This document shows positions 48,501 to 55,552 of a DNA stretch of 64,000 nucleotides, one piece after another. The position numbers were made by a program, and so were the translations under genes. Source of the stretch: Lachnospiraceae bacterium XBD2001 (lineage in GTDB: Bacteria; Bacillota; Clostridia; Lachnospirales; Lachnospiraceae); assembly GCA_900116395.1 (NCBI GenBank), contig FPAN01000008.1:1-64000 (forward strand), given 5' to 3'. Each line of letters begins with the position of its first letter. Within the stretch, counting starts at the first letter, position 1. The notes under the pieces are model-generated. The model had not been told where the DNA came from, did not search any database, and worked only from the letters and a program-made list of their open reading frames with translations.

Positions 48501-50583
48501 ACTGCTCGTTATGATCCACGATGTTGGTACGAAGGTTGTAGATGTTACCTGGGTCACTTAAGTCAGCCGGGTCAAATTTTTCAGGTTTCAACATTGCCTG
48601 CATATCAGCGTCATTACCAAAGTATGCATATGGGAAATTCAAATATGCAGCGGTGGAAACCTTCGGCATGTTGTCACTGCCTGCAAAGTAATCATACGCA
48701 TCATAGTTAATCTTCGGTTCCTGTGGAATCATACCATCTCTACGTACGGCGATGGTAAGCTGTGCACTGTTGGAAACGAATACCGGGTATAACTTCAACT
48801 CATCATCATTGGCATTCATGTAATTTCTCGGAATGATGGTGGTTGTTCCTGCAGGAATGAAATCTGCACGGTTGTATACGAATGCGTAAGTATTATCCGG
48901 AACGACCTGAGCACTCCAACCATAGAAGGTATAACCGGACTTGGTCGGATTTGCCTTAGTAATGGTATACTCAGCATCTAAGTTATTTACGTTAATAGCA
49001 GAGCCGTCTTTACTATAACTATAAGTATAGGAATTTAACCGTCCGCTAACAGAATCCAGTTTCATGAACTGAATCTGTCCGCCGGTCTTCTGCCATACAG
49101 CATAGAAGGTTGTGCTCTTTGTAATCTGAACTTGCTGCCCTGCGGCATATTTTACAGTACTAGAAGAAGCATCATCCGTCCATCCTAAGAACTCGTAGCC
49201 GCTACGCTCCGGTCCTGCCGGCATGGTAATGGTTGCGGTTTCGTTGCCTTCCTCGATGGTTGCAGAAATATCTGCAACACTTCCGCTACCGCCGTTTAGG
49301 TTGAAGGATGCAGTTACGGTTTTCGTACCTGTGACTGTAATATGATATCTTGCAACAACAACCTCGTCATTATCTAAAAGATACAGATTAACGTTTCCAG
49401 GATTATTTGCTTTACAGATATCGTAGTAATAATAATCTTCATAATACCCACCACGACGCCAACCTTCTACTGATACAATACTTGAATCTTCAGTTACAAT
49501 TCCGCCATCCCAGAAGTCATAACCGATTTCATAGGATTCATCTACCAACCAAGTTTCAGACTTCCACTGTGGTAATATAGTAATTTCAAAGGTCTCTCTA
49601 TTACTACTTGTGGATCCATATTGATATTTACTGTGAGTCAGAGTTACAACACCCGCTTTTAATGCGGTAACCTCTACGCTCTTCTTCTTATTATTTGTTA
49701 ACTGAACAGAAGCACTAGGGCTTGCAGACCAATAGTCATAGGATCGATCGGACGAAACGGTAAACGTCTGTCCCACAACCATTGCGATTTCTGTTCCCTC
49801 TTGTACCGGCTGTTCCTCTTCACCAACGATTCCATAAATAGTAAATGAATCTGCATCAAAAGAAGCTCCGGTTGCAGATGCACCATTGTCATCTACAGTC
49901 GTAGCAGTACCATTATCTTCAACATGCACAACGGAGAATTTCTCACCTTCCATCGCGGAAGCCGGAATAATACTTACAGAAATTGCACGCGCCGGTTCAA
50001 TCTCCTGGCCGTTCTTATCCCGAAATACAATATCTACTGCAACAACGCTGGTTGCAGTACTATTTTCATCAACGGTGCCTTTGATAAGTTCAAGGGTCGC
50101 ATGATTAGTAACATCAGCCACCGTAACGGTTGTTCCTTCCGGGAACGCACCTTCCGGGGCGGAGATTGCAACGCGAACACCACTTGTTGTTTTTGCATCA
50201 AAAGAAACTGCAGGATAAGATTCTTCTTCGGTTTCTTCAACCTCTTCTTCCTCTTCCTCTACTGCAGGTTCTTCCTCAGTTTCTTCTTCTGCGACAGCGT
50301 CCGGTGTCTCCTCCGGAGTAGCTGCATCTTCCGGCTCGACTTCCTCGGTCAGCTGCAGCTCTTCCGTAGTCTCAACAGTTCCGTCCTCCGGGACAACATC
50401 GCCGTTCTCTTCGGCAAGGCCCATCTCGGACAGATCCACCTCCTCTACGCTTTCGTCTAGATTTTCAACATAGGCATCCGTATCGGTTGCGTTGAATGGC
50501 TGATACGTAGTAAAAATACCACTCGCCACTACCATGACGGTTGCCAAGAATAGAGCTATGAGTCTTTTCCAATTTTTTCTCAT
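39520..50583 (-). CDS. Giant repetitive surface adhesin (3687 aa)
   Basis: Signal peptide (residues 1-30), an extremely acidic region (about 35-125), a beta domain shared with the VWA protein (APEGAFPEGTTVTV), a Big2-like segment (to about 330), several InlB/Flg_new-type repeats (about 420-955: GYEFLGW, GYTFYGW, GYKFTNW, GYTFLGW), then about 24 MBG-like domains (about 958-3248) in which two types alternate strictly. Then come two DUF11-like domains, one MucBP-like domain, a Thr-Pro repeat, a METPLANN box, one membrane helix and a 27-residue basic tail. No LPXTG. ATG preceded by GGAGGGAG. It should be an outward-extended adhesin held by its C-terminal helix or by sortase. Its promoter carries two kinds of direct repeats. 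Confidence 0.88.
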   Translation of the reverse strand: MRKNWKRLIALFLATVMVVASGIFTTYQPFNATDTDAYVENLDESVEEVDLSEMGLAEENGDVVPEDGTVETTEELQLTEEVEPEDAATPEETPDAVAEEETEEEPAVEEEEEEVEETEEESYPAVSFDAKTTSGVRVAISAPEGAFPEGTTVTVADVTNHATLELIKGTVDENSTATSVVAVDIVFRDKNGQEIEPARAISVSIIPASAMEGEKFSVVHVEDNGTATTVDDNGASATGASFDADSFTIYGIVGEEEQPVQEGTEIAMVVGQTFTVSSDRSYDYWSASPSASVQLTNNKKKSVEVTALKAGVVTLTHSKYQYGSTSSNRETFEITILPQWKSETWLVDESYEIGYDFWDGGIVTEDSSIVSVEGWRRGGYYEDYYYYDICKANNPGNVNLYLLDNDEVVVARYHITVTGTKTVTASFNLNGGSGSVADISATIEEGNETATITMPAGPERSGYEFLGWTDDASSSTVKYAAGQQVQITKSTTFYAVWQKTGGQIQFMKLDSVSGRLNSYTYSYSKDGSAINVNNLDAEYTITKANPTKSGYTFYGWSAQVVPDNTYAFVYNRADFIPAGTTTIIPRNYMNANDDELKLYPVFVSNSAQLTIAVRRDGMIPQEPKINYDAYDYFAGSDNMPKVSTAAYLNFPYAYFGNDADMQAMLKPEKFDPADLSDPGNIYNLRTNIVDHNEQYIDFYICKYQFNDQTYHLDGTKRDREHSAYLDYDVNGGQNKPASQTTVIGGTLTVSPTTLSDGKVVSRTGYKFTNWNTKKDGTGTPYAPGSSITLSQSILDEQNRVILYAQWIPNSDTAYEVQWIDSSDDSLIQKEIRSGRTADTAEVKETDKTLAGYVFEADNTKNVLSGQIAPDGSLVLKLYFKKVYTVSYEDTIQSGVTMPDAETVERNATYTVAGNPADFVVENLGYTFLGWSTNANATTAEYACGDTFTVTEDKVLYAIWLKLDLTNETVTYDGTGHSLNLETPAGLDVVSMYYITHGIESDGTVIPDTRSDTLPEYTNAGIYGFEAHYTVRAGGSTTTFNRAGTLTILPADVTFTGTDKEKTYDGKPLTADGVTMTVTSDQKIYAVDGKGVATWTVSGSQTLVGQSTYTATPATYTNAKVPYNYNITVVGGKLVVNPTDDATLKYQITLNGTEGEATYNGKNQEHSGLTASANLNLQANNGFFDRIVTSFTGNINYDFTVTDENGVSETYRIVVKADSIKVTGKDAGTYTYTPEILSIKDSSNRDASALFAVTANQGRFVINKAPLTVTSAGAEKVYDGTPLTNDTVTVDGLVNGETVTATATGSITYPGQKANTIQLVWDGTAKENNYAVTKSEGNLVVKTNAHALKLTITANGGSVYYNGAAQEVTGFTTETTRTIGGEDVTAVEATVNIGGVNTTYYVVGATAVATGTDAGDYISTIDTNGVKVYDANGTEVTNEFAVEATPGTLNIKKRNVTITSASASKAYDGSAVTAESIETVTAYDDNGNGFVSGEGVAAYSFTYEDGQAIYAGDNKRNTFNYTLQANTKADNYVITKVAGALVINSAQGAYELTVTASNFNRQYDGTIQTVTNAIENLQSDGRIAATYNGATYYISGYSAKAEGKNAGTYTNALTGEGVRVYDASNRDVTENFTIVPVNGTMTVTKRSVTLTGQPLSKVYDGTALEPTEADVVVGGDGWAAGEGVIYQFSGSQTLVGQSGYSFTYAAKAGTDLATNYDITATGSTLEVTVNDALKYEITVTGNTGSKTYDGSALNVEGYSVNGVDIRTTFGNWIANTFTNTENATGTFTLSAGGEEKTFTISIPKSKITASRTDAGTDTYDWQVSDVTITEGGTDVTNQFAITLEGGSATVAQRSVTLTSATDSKPYDGTALTNDTVTVGGDGWATGEGATYDVTGTTTDPNTSVANDFTYTLNDNTKAGNYNITTAYGTLSITPRATDNLLKATITANSATYTYDGTEKTVSGFVGEEDGVVTVTVGGATYEISGYTASATGTNVADSKTTTVTGTLKVTSATGSDVTDQFDVTVVPGTLTINKRNISITSASDTKAYDGNPLTKHDGIIIGGDGYAEGEEFTYLFSGSRVIPGTAENAFTIADNGKTIQANYIVETHFGTLTVTELTGDERHAVTLTAASGTFTYDGEEHEVSGFAEGTTVDEDGNVVVTFGGHNYRITGYSATATRTIAGTQTVNLVTSAAPTVLDEDNNDVTSNFAITTVSGKLTINQRTVTITSGNATREYNGSALTNDEVTTVGLIDGNTTDITNIRATGSQLYVGSSKNKIAYDILNSVKDNYDIKVVEGDLVVTNREAAYEITVTAGSAEATYSGTPVTVNTYSADTLTFDGATYTIEGLSVSASRTDAGTTETNVTGDAIVRDANRVDVTSQFAITRLTGAIKIAKKPLTLKSQTLTKEYDGTALVNGTAALETETGWVEGEGATYTFSGSQTIVGSTPNAFAIHANPGTNLKNYSISSTYGNLVVTNRDAQYQVSVTAKSSIGNIYNGNAVVVETFEGQNEKTDRIPVEAGGRTYYVAGLTAYGSQTDVGENTVVASGTPVVYDAAERGNDVSAQFAVTVNNGTVAVVPSQITITGDTEITKLYNGDALVPTMANVTIGGNFYGSDGIANVTFSGSRTLIGESPYAITGWTFTEGTNPNNYTVTATAGKLVVTENTEIQYDINIAGLLASDGVQTEKVYDGSELVVSGYTVNGETTKTTFGNWVANYITDTNNVESSFTLTTADGNEETFVISVPRDKVTARQTSVGVDHYDWEVGDITITNRGNDVTNQFHINLGDGTATVTPKMITITSASDTAIVYDGDAHRLATVTVDGVLNQDQNDVVFTYNGFPSVTDVGETTSNYFEVASMTGAKAGNYTYETVFGQLAVIARDPSDLLESTTIVANSGGGTYNGTQQSVSGWKNEVDGKIAFTNNGKTYYVDVTELTVGATGTNVTDSKNTAYTGTYRIRDAKGLDVTKQFKPIGTVMGRLEITPVALTITSASGEREYNGNVYRLDEASVTSGAFVGEENATYTFTGGRVRLGSVENTFDYTLVNGALASNYTITTQNGTLNVVNRGITNPDYNITVTALSDSTKYDGNTYEISGWKEGVDEDATVAGIQKTIDGNIYTITGLSASANGTNATDTPIPVNVVGEPKVVDVDGNDVTESFAIHTVNGALTITKRDVTLTSPDKTYVYDGQPHTITDAEIVVGGDGWADGEGATYNKTSITYVGTKNNDFTYQLTGATLASNYNITTSAGVLTVTDSGDGFDPEKVVDKIIDDATVVYDEGDVVTYTITVTNIYDTAQNIVLTEQAGVTLDQDTFNNVAPGEQVVAHATYTITSADIVAGVYENTVTVNFPDVNKTFSDTEGSAPIATEDANITVAKRLSAVNGVSVAPGDTVTVKVGDELTYTINAINNGNVDLNNVVVTDDLTGDSWTIGTLAARSTSADYNAVYTVTAADAVTGYVRNNAKVETSGDDNNSDPSDPTDNIDVDVPVDQNFNVTIHFVNTVGVTVYPDYVGTYKIGDTFTILSPAVAGYTPSVASIASPEGGMPAQDIELTVIYSAIPATPATPTTPTTPTTPTTPTTPTDPTGGAGGDNPGADVTTAGAGAGDAGNLVAVEDVAAPQARINVGDNGDISLVAIDDMETPLANNGLGIMFNILYFLLLIASAITLSAYAKSMKKHQLKIQDYEKQLGKRS
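39853..39918. repeat. 9-bp tandem repeat encoding a Thr-Pro linker
   Basis: A GTCGGTGTG unit repeats about seven times with few changes inside the giant adhesin gene, encoding TPT-type repeats before the C-terminal anchor region. Such repeats can change copy number by slippage. Confidence 0.8.
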
Positions 50584-50637
50584 AATTACTCCCTCCTGTC
50601 TACTCCATTTGCATGTTATTCTCTATAACAATCTTAC

Positions 50638-50663
50638 GGAACAAATGGACACACATTAGTCAC
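50638..50663 (-). promoter_or_regulatory. 26-bp direct-repeat operator (giant adhesin)
   Basis: On the minus strand the site reads GTGACTAATGT then GTGTCCATTTG then TTCC, two GTGAC-like repeats 11 bases apart. It matches the sites at 57033-57058 and 62908-62933 at most positions. A possible -10, TAAGAT, begins one base downstream. The start codon is 54 bases away. Confidence 0.6.
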
Positions 50664-50741
50664 AGTAATTGAGTATCATCTATCTATATTTTGACTCACT
50701 AATCGGAATTGTCAAGATATAGTCTGAATACGCCTCTTATA

Positions 50742-50775
50742 TGGCATAAACGTCAGAAATGTGGCAGGAACGTCA
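50742..50775 (-). promoter_or_regulatory. Paired TGACG/TGCCA direct repeats upstream of giant adhesin
   Basis: TGACGTTCCTGCCA and TGACGTTTATGCCA lie 20 bases apart on the minus strand. The same arrangement and orientation occurs at 52219-52252 upstream of the BTAD regulator. Confidence 0.6.
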
Positions 50776-50838
50776 CGAAGAAGTTCTACCATTAGAGAAA
50801 AGAAAAAAGACTTTCTTCTATATAAAAAAGAAGAGCGC

Positions 50839-52110
50839 CTAGCTGGCACTCTCCTCTCTTAATTCTCTTAGTTCTTGATTGCGATTATGAAGTCGACCAT
50901 TCTCCATGGACACTTCCTCTAAGCTATAGGTTAATTTTAAATCATCGTTGGTATTCGAAACACCAAACTTCCGAAGGATACGCTCGGCTACAAGCGCCGA
51001 AGCCTCTTTCGTACAAGCAGACAACAGTACGATGTACTGGTAATCGCTGTAACGGGATACCACATCACCAACACGTAAGGAGTAATCTAATACTTCTTCG
51101 AATCGATGCATGCCCTTGTTCAGCATGAACTCGTCTGCCTTGGTCATCATTGCACCCATAGAAGCACGACGGCTCTCTACAGAGAACAATAACACATATT
51201 CCTTGTTACCCATACGGGCAATCTTGCGTGCTTCCAAACGGTAAATCTCGCGGAACACCGGATAGCCGCAGAAAAATGCGCCTTCCACGTTCTCTTCTTC
51301 GAAGTCATTGCAGACATCCGTAATGGAATTAGCCTTCACACCCTTACTCATGGTAAGAATCTTCTCATGTACCTGGGCTAAGCTCTTCGGGTTACGAACG
51401 CCAAGGCCTTCATAGATACGCTTGGTTGCAGATTGGTATACTTCCTCCGCCAACTGGCACTGCTTGGAAGCAATCAACGCTTCGATCAAATAGCAGTACA
51501 TCATCTCGTTCAGAGGATCGAATCCCAATGCCTGATTCGCTAAGGAAACAATCTTCTCCTGCTCATCCGCCTTGCGGTACATGGCAATCAGCTCATTCAC
51601 CACATTCAGATAGCGGGTCTGATAATACATGGACAAGTTCGATGCCCACAGCATATCTCCCACATTCTGACCAAATGGTCCGGTGTACAGATTCACTGCC
51701 TTCTCACCCCAAGCAATCCGATCATCCGGAAACAGTCCCGGATGCATCATCTTGTTGTAGCAGGTCTCGAACTCTTCCAAGTCCAGCGCAGTCTTAATCT
51801 CCGAATTCCAGGCATAAGCTCCTCTAGTACCAACGATGAAATCCTCATCTCCCAATGCCTTCTTCAGATACGTACGCACACGATACGTAATGTTCTTCAG
51901 CGCACCGGCAGGATTCTCAATCTCGCCTTCCCTCCAGAGATTCTCAATCAGCTCTTCCTTGCTGCACATATGGTCACGATGTGTCAGCAGATACAGCAAA
52001 AATTTTGTCATTACAGCAGAATGCATATCGTCCGCAGAGATATGTCTGCCGTTCGAACCAAACAGTTCGAACTCACCAAATGTTACTACACGGATCTCCC
52101 CAGTATCCAT
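50839..52110 (-). CDS. SARP-type regulator: winged helix, BTAD and degenerate GGDEF-like domain
   Basis: The 423-residue protein begins with an OmpR-type winged helix (about 7-105: VVTFGEFELFG, CSKEELIENLW, KNITYRVRTYLKKAL), then a BTAD helical-repeat domain (about 110-255, ending in YEGLGVRNP). The C-terminal region (about 290-400) has the order of a GGDEF fold, with SRYSDYQYIVLL where the signature loop would be, so catalysis is excluded. SARP proteins activate from direct repeats with 11-base spacing overlapping -35. It is embedded among surface-filament genes and has its own repeat-bearing promoter. ATG preceded by GAGGGAAG. Confidence 0.85.
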   Translation of the reverse strand: MDTGEIRVVTFGEFELFGSNGRHISADDMHSAVMTKFLLYLLTHRDHMCSKEELIENLWREGEIENPAGALKNITYRVRTYLKKALGDEDFIVGTRGAYAWNSEIKTALDLEEFETCYNKMMHPGLFPDDRIAWGEKAVNLYTGPFGQNVGDMLWASNLSMYYQTRYLNVVNELIAMYRKADEQEKIVSLANQALGFDPLNEMMYCYLIEALIASKQCQLAEEVYQSATKRIYEGLGVRNPKSLAQVHEKILTMSKGVKANSITDVCNDFEEENVEGAFFCGYPVFREIYRLEARKIARMGNKEYVLLFSVESRRASMGAMMTKADEFMLNKGMHRFEEVLDYSLRVGDVVSRYSDYQYIVLLSACTKEASALVAERILRKFGVSNTNDDLKLTYSLEEVSMENGRLHNRNQELRELREESAS

Positions 52111-52183
52111 TGTGTACTTCCCTCGCTTTTCTCACCCATTAATAAAATAATAAAAAAACTAAACTAATTTCATCAACAAACCG

Positions 52184-52212
52184 ATAATAGTTTGTTACAG
52201 GCGAGAATTCAA
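52184..52212 (-). promoter_or_regulatory. Probable promoter of the BTAD regulator
   Basis: On the minus strand TTGAAT and TATTAT are 17 bases apart, about 75 bases before the start codon. The paired repeat at 52219-52252 ends six bases upstream of the -35. Confidence 0.5.
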
Positions 52213-52218
52213 TAGAGT

Positions 52219-52252
52219 TGGCATGAACGTCAAAAAAGTGGCACAATCGTCA
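52219..52252 (-). promoter_or_regulatory. Paired TGACG/TGCCA direct repeats upstream of the BTAD regulator
   Basis: On the minus strand TGACGATTGTGCCA and TGACGTTCATGCCA lie 20 bases apart, with TGNC half-sites at offsets 0, 9, 20 and 29. The same layout appears before the giant adhesin. Confidence 0.6.
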
Positions 52253-52270
52253 AATAGACTCTACTGGGTT

Positions 52271-53002
52271 TTAGTACACATGTGTATCTTTAAGCACCCC
52301 ATGTACCACGAAACGGCGTCCGCTGGTGGAGCATGTCGATAGGGTAATCACGCGGTCTTCATCCGAAACATCCACTCCCGAATCCAGGTAGGACTTGCTC
52401 TTTAGATATCCCAAGAAGTCAGAATACGCCTCTCCCGGGCCATATCCAATGGTATAGACCTGATCCGTCGCACTCACATCCTCATATCCAAAGATTTCAT
52501 AATGATACGCTGCCGATGGTGTAAATACCGTAAAATACGGATGTTCCTCATAGAATCCTTCCTCGGAATGATACTTCTTCAGAGAACCGAACATGCTTCC
52601 GTCCCGCATGTTGTGGCCGTAGATGATGGTATGATAATCGGAAAAATCCGATGCATTCCCGGATTCTAAGAAGATACTGCCGGCCTTCAGCTCCTGACCT
52701 AAGAGATCCTTGTGCAGATATTCACTGTCATCCTCCCCTTGCAAAATGGGATAGGAAATCACATCACTGCCATCTAAGTAGAGCCAGCCGATGACATCGG
52801 AATTGGTCTGTTTCAATCCGGCAAAATCCACCGTCATGGCATCATACCATGCATCTCCGCTATCTGTTACATAAGTTGTCTCAATCTCTTCGTAGGTCTG
52901 CTTCGATTGGAAATCCTGATAGAGCTGGCGGCCAACAATGCATCCACCGACACCAACCACCAGAATACCCGCTGCAATCAGCAGTCCACTTGATTTTTTC
53001 AT
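52271..53002 (-). CDS. srtB: Class B sortase
   Basis: The 243-residue transpeptidase has one N-terminal membrane helix and the SrtB pattern: IGWLYLDGSDVISYPILQ, IYGHNMRDGSMF with the catalytic histidine, TLSTCS with the nucleophilic cysteine and RFVVHG with the arginine. It would cleave C-terminal sorting signals and attach proteins to the wall or to each other. It is the only sortase in the window, directly after the anchored surface proteins and before the BTAD gene. A terminator-like hairpin precedes it, so its expression may be lower than that of the structural genes. Confidence 0.93.
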   Translation of the reverse strand: MKKSSGLLIAAGILVVGVGGCIVGRQLYQDFQSKQTYEEIETTYVTDSGDAWYDAMTVDFAGLKQTNSDVIGWLYLDGSDVISYPILQGEDDSEYLHKDLLGQELKAGSIFLESGNASDFSDYHTIIYGHNMRDGSMFGSLKKYHSEEGFYEEHPYFTVFTPSAAYHYEIFGYEDVSATDQVYTIGYGPGEAYSDFLGYLKSKSYLDSGVDVSDEDRVITLSTCSTSGRRFVVHGVLKDTHVY

Positions 53003-53035
53003 ATCGTTTTCCCCGTTGCTTCTATAGAATAGTAA

Positions 53036-53062
53036 AACAAGCAGACCATAGGCCTGCTTGTT
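53036..53062 (-). terminator. Terminator or attenuator before srtB
   Basis: On the minus strand AACAAGCAG pairs with CTGCTTGTT around a short GC-capped loop, followed by TTTTA. It lies in the 66-base gap after the 315-residue surface protein gene. Confidence 0.65.
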
Positions 53063-53068
53063 AAGATC

Positions 53069-54016
53069 TTATTTTGCGTTTTTCTTAATCTTCAATGTAG
53101 CTGCAACCCCTACTGCCAATAATACAGCAAATCCTGCGATGATTGCAAACAACTTGGTGTTGCCCAATACCTGATTGGATAATGGAGTTTCATTCTCCTC
53201 CAACTCTACCAATCCGTTGTCTTCTAAGGTATTGTTCGCAAGTGGTGTCTCCGCCTCGTCCACTGCTACCAGGTCCTCTCCGGCTCCTGCATCAGCTCCG
53301 GCTCCGGCACCGGCTCCAGCACCGGCGTTAAATACCTGACCGATTCGATTGATGATGTCGTTGTATACGGTATCACCTTCGGTATAGGTAATCTCGGTAT
53401 TGTATACCGTGGATTCGTTCTGTGAATAGAGGAAGCGAACCACTAAGGTCTTGCCCTCTTCCAGGACTAACTTGGTTGCTTCTCCGGAGGTGTGGAAACC
53501 TGCGATTGCAAGTGGTTTTGCATCAATCTCGGTTCCTGCTTCTTCCAAACCGAAGGTAGGTGCTGCAAGGTCTGCTCCGTTATCTCCGTTTACATATTCA
53601 ATGACGTAACGGGCCGGATTCACAACTCTGCAGTAGCTTAAAACTACATCGGTGTTGCGGGTAACGCCCTCGGTTACATCGAAATCCTCTACCGGAAGTA
53701 CACGGTAAGTACCGCCTTCTGCAGTAGCAGTCTTTAAGTTATTCTGGTTTGCAAGGAACTCATCCAGTTCCTCATTGGATGCAAATGCATCTGTAATGGT
53801 CTTTCCACGGTCTACGGTAAACTTGATGTAACCTGCATCTACCTCAGCATCCGGAAAAGCTGCCTTCACAGCGCTTTCATTGAAGCTTCCGGACTGTCCG
53901 CTTCGAATTGCTACGGTATAGGTCTTGCTAGCGGCATTGGCACGCATCGGGAAAAGCATCAGTACCAGCATCAAGGCAAGTAAGGAGCCGCTTATTAATT
54001 TTAAACTCTTTTTCAT
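53069..54016 (-). CDS. Anchored surface protein with two ETPL(A/S)N boxes (315 aa)
   Basis: Signal peptide (1-28), a mixed alpha/beta extracellular region (about 30-225), a Gly-Ala repeat linker (about 230-245), then AETPLANN and NETPLSNQ boxes, a membrane helix and KIKKNAK tail. The ATG overlaps the stop codon of the upstream gene by four bases (ATGA), so translation is coupled. Gene order and the C-terminus suggest a sortase B substrate or membrane-held accessory subunit. The central domain was not recognised. Confidence 0.75.
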   Translation of the reverse strand: MKKSLKLISGSLLALMLVLMLFPMRANAASKTYTVAIRSGQSGSFNESAVKAAFPDAEVDAGYIKFTVDRGKTITDAFASNEELDEFLANQNNLKTATAEGGTYRVLPVEDFDVTEGVTRNTDVVLSYCRVVNPARYVIEYVNGDNGADLAAPTFGLEEAGTEIDAKPLAIAGFHTSGEATKLVLEEGKTLVVRFLYSQNESTVYNTEITYTEGDTVYNDIINRIGQVFNAGAGAGAGAGADAGAGEDLVAVDEAETPLANNTLEDNGLVELEENETPLSNQVLGNTKLFAIIAGFAVLLAVGVAATLKIKKNAK

Positions 54017-54771
54017 GCTGCATCCTCCACCTTACGCTTCTTGGCACCAATGAGAATCAATGCAATACCAACTGCAAGAACTGCAAGTCCTACAAAGAAT
54101 AATGGGTTATCTCCGGTTCCAACCGGAACTAAAGTATCAACAATACGGTCCACATAACGGGTGCTGCCCTTGCGAACGCCCGGGGTGTTTACATAAATAA
54201 TCTTGCCCGTGTCCGGATCTACATAGCTGGCCATGAAGTTCAAATCAATGGTACCACTCGTGCTCTTGTAATTATTCTTCACTGCTTCTCCGTCAACAGT
54301 CAAGATTAACTTCACATAAGTCTTACCACCGCTCTCCAAGCGAGAAAACATGGTATAGTCCTTCAGTTCTGTTACATCCTTAAGACCCGTGTTGCTTGCT
54401 TTATTACCGGAGTAACCGCCTGCAACCGTCTTCAATAAGGATTGTTCCACACCATTGGCATCATAATATTTTACATCATACTGGTAAGCACCACCGGAAA
54501 CTCCCGAAGCATCCTCTAATGCCTTCACCGTTTCCTGGGAAATGGAGAAGTTCGCAGCGTGATTACTGTTGTTCTGAATCTCAATCAATGCTTCCTTGGT
54601 CTCACCCGGAGCGATTCCAGCAAAAACACCGGTCAAAGTTCCACTGGTTGCCATCGTCTCCGACGGTGTATATGTAACTGTATAATCTGCTGTTCCGGCT
54701 GCGTGAGCCGTCATTCCGAAGTTCAGAGCTAACACTGCACATGCAGCATATAGCCAAGCGGTCTTTTTCAT
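54013..54771 (-). CDS. Surface protein with C-terminal sorting-like signal (252 aa)
   Basis: Signal peptide ending near AHA (residue 24), an extracellular beta domain resembling a TasA/camelysin-type fold (residues 27-205: IAPGETKEALIEIQNNSNHAA is like the TasA family), then VPVGTGDNP, a membrane helix (about 228-245) and AKKRK tail. The GTGDNP segment before the helix resembles Firmicute sorting signals and makes this the best sortase B substrate candidate in the cluster. It may be the wall-anchoring base of the filament. GAGGAGA precedes the ATG. Confidence 0.72.
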   Translation of the reverse strand: MKKTAWLYAACAVLALNFGMTAHAAGTADYTVTYTPSETMATSGTLTGVFAGIAPGETKEALIEIQNNSNHAANFSISQETVKALEDASGVSGGAYQYDVKYYDANGVEQSLLKTVAGGYSGNKASNTGLKDVTELKDYTMFSRLESGGKTYVKLILTVDGEAVKNNYKSTSGTIDLNFMASYVDPDTGKIIYVNTPGVRKGSTRYVDRIVDTLVPVGTGDNPLFFVGLAVLAVGIALILIGAKKRKVEDAA

Positions 54772-54814
54772 ACCATTCTCCTCGTAAGCTTCTATCTACG
54801 TTCCAAGTCCTGTC

Positions 54815-55513
54815 CTACTCTGTGGCCGTTGCCGGCTTCTCTTCGCTGACAGAAACGATATTTCCATTCTTATCAATTACCGGATATACACCGAAAGAAG
54901 AAGCAAATGCTGCTTCACCGCTTACGGTCTGTACCGCGGTAACTTCATATTTCAAATTGTAGGATGCACCGGTATAACGATTACTCAATGACTCCGAGAA
55001 TCGAACCCCATCAATAAATGGTGTCGTTGCCTCACCAACTGCAACCGGCTTCGTATAGTAGAGGACAACTTCTTCCTCATCTACAGAACCTACAATCCAT
55101 CCGTTGATAATGTCACCTGCTTTTACCGTCTCATCCAAATACGTATCATCAATGCGAACCAAATCTTCGATAACATCTTCCGATTCTACCGGATCGATGT
55201 ACTCGCCGTTTGCATCGTTCCATTCTTTGTAAATAACAGCCTTGAAGTAAGAAGCATAATCCAAGTCTCCACCTGCATTTACAGCATTCAGACTAAGATC
55301 ATAATCTCCTCCCGGTGTTGCAGTTACATCACTGTTCTCTGCAAAAACCGGATCTTCGGAAGACACTTCAATTCCGCCCTTTAATCCATTTACGGAGATG
55401 TCTGCTTCTGCAGCCTGTGAAGTTTGTGCATTATTTGCTGCCATGGTGCCACCAATCAGTGCCACTGCGATCAGGATGATTCCAACTCCTGCTATGGTAT
55501 ATTTGTGCTTCAC
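54815..55513 (-). CDS. TasA-like secreted subunit (232 aa)
   Basis: A 232-residue protein with an N-terminal helix (YTIAGVGIILIAVALIGGTMA) ending in an alanine-rich cut site, then a beta-rich body with LSLNAVNAGGDLDYASYFKAVIY, typical of TasA-like minor subunits. There is no C-terminal anchor. The start is GTG (55511-55513) with GGAGGA seven bases upstream. A long hairpin lies just ahead of it, which could lower its yield relative to the two upstream subunits. Confidence 0.68.
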   Translation of the reverse strand: MKHKYTIAGVGIILIAVALIGGTMAANNAQTSQAAEADISVNGLKGGIEVSSEDPVFAENSDVTATPGGDYDLSLNAVNAGGDLDYASYFKAVIYKEWNDANGEYIDPVESEDVIEDLVRIDDTYLDETVKAGDIINGWIVGSVDEEEVVLYYTKPVAVGEATTPFIDGVRFSESLSNRYTGASYNLKYEVTAVQTVSGEAAFASSFGVYPVIDKNGNIVSVSEEKPATATE

Positions 55514-55552
55514 GATTATCTCCTCCGATTCATCTCGTGTTTAAAAGTATCA

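Larger units (their letters stand above)
50584..50838 (-). promoter_or_regulatory. Control region of the giant adhesin
   Basis: The 255-base gap between the BTAD gene and the adhesin holds, in transcription order, a pair of TGACG..TGCCA sites 20 bases apart (50742-50775), a consensus TTGACA (50710-50715) without a good -10, and a 26-bp GTGAC-repeat site (50638-50663). There is no convincing terminator for the BTAD gene. Confidence 0.6.
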
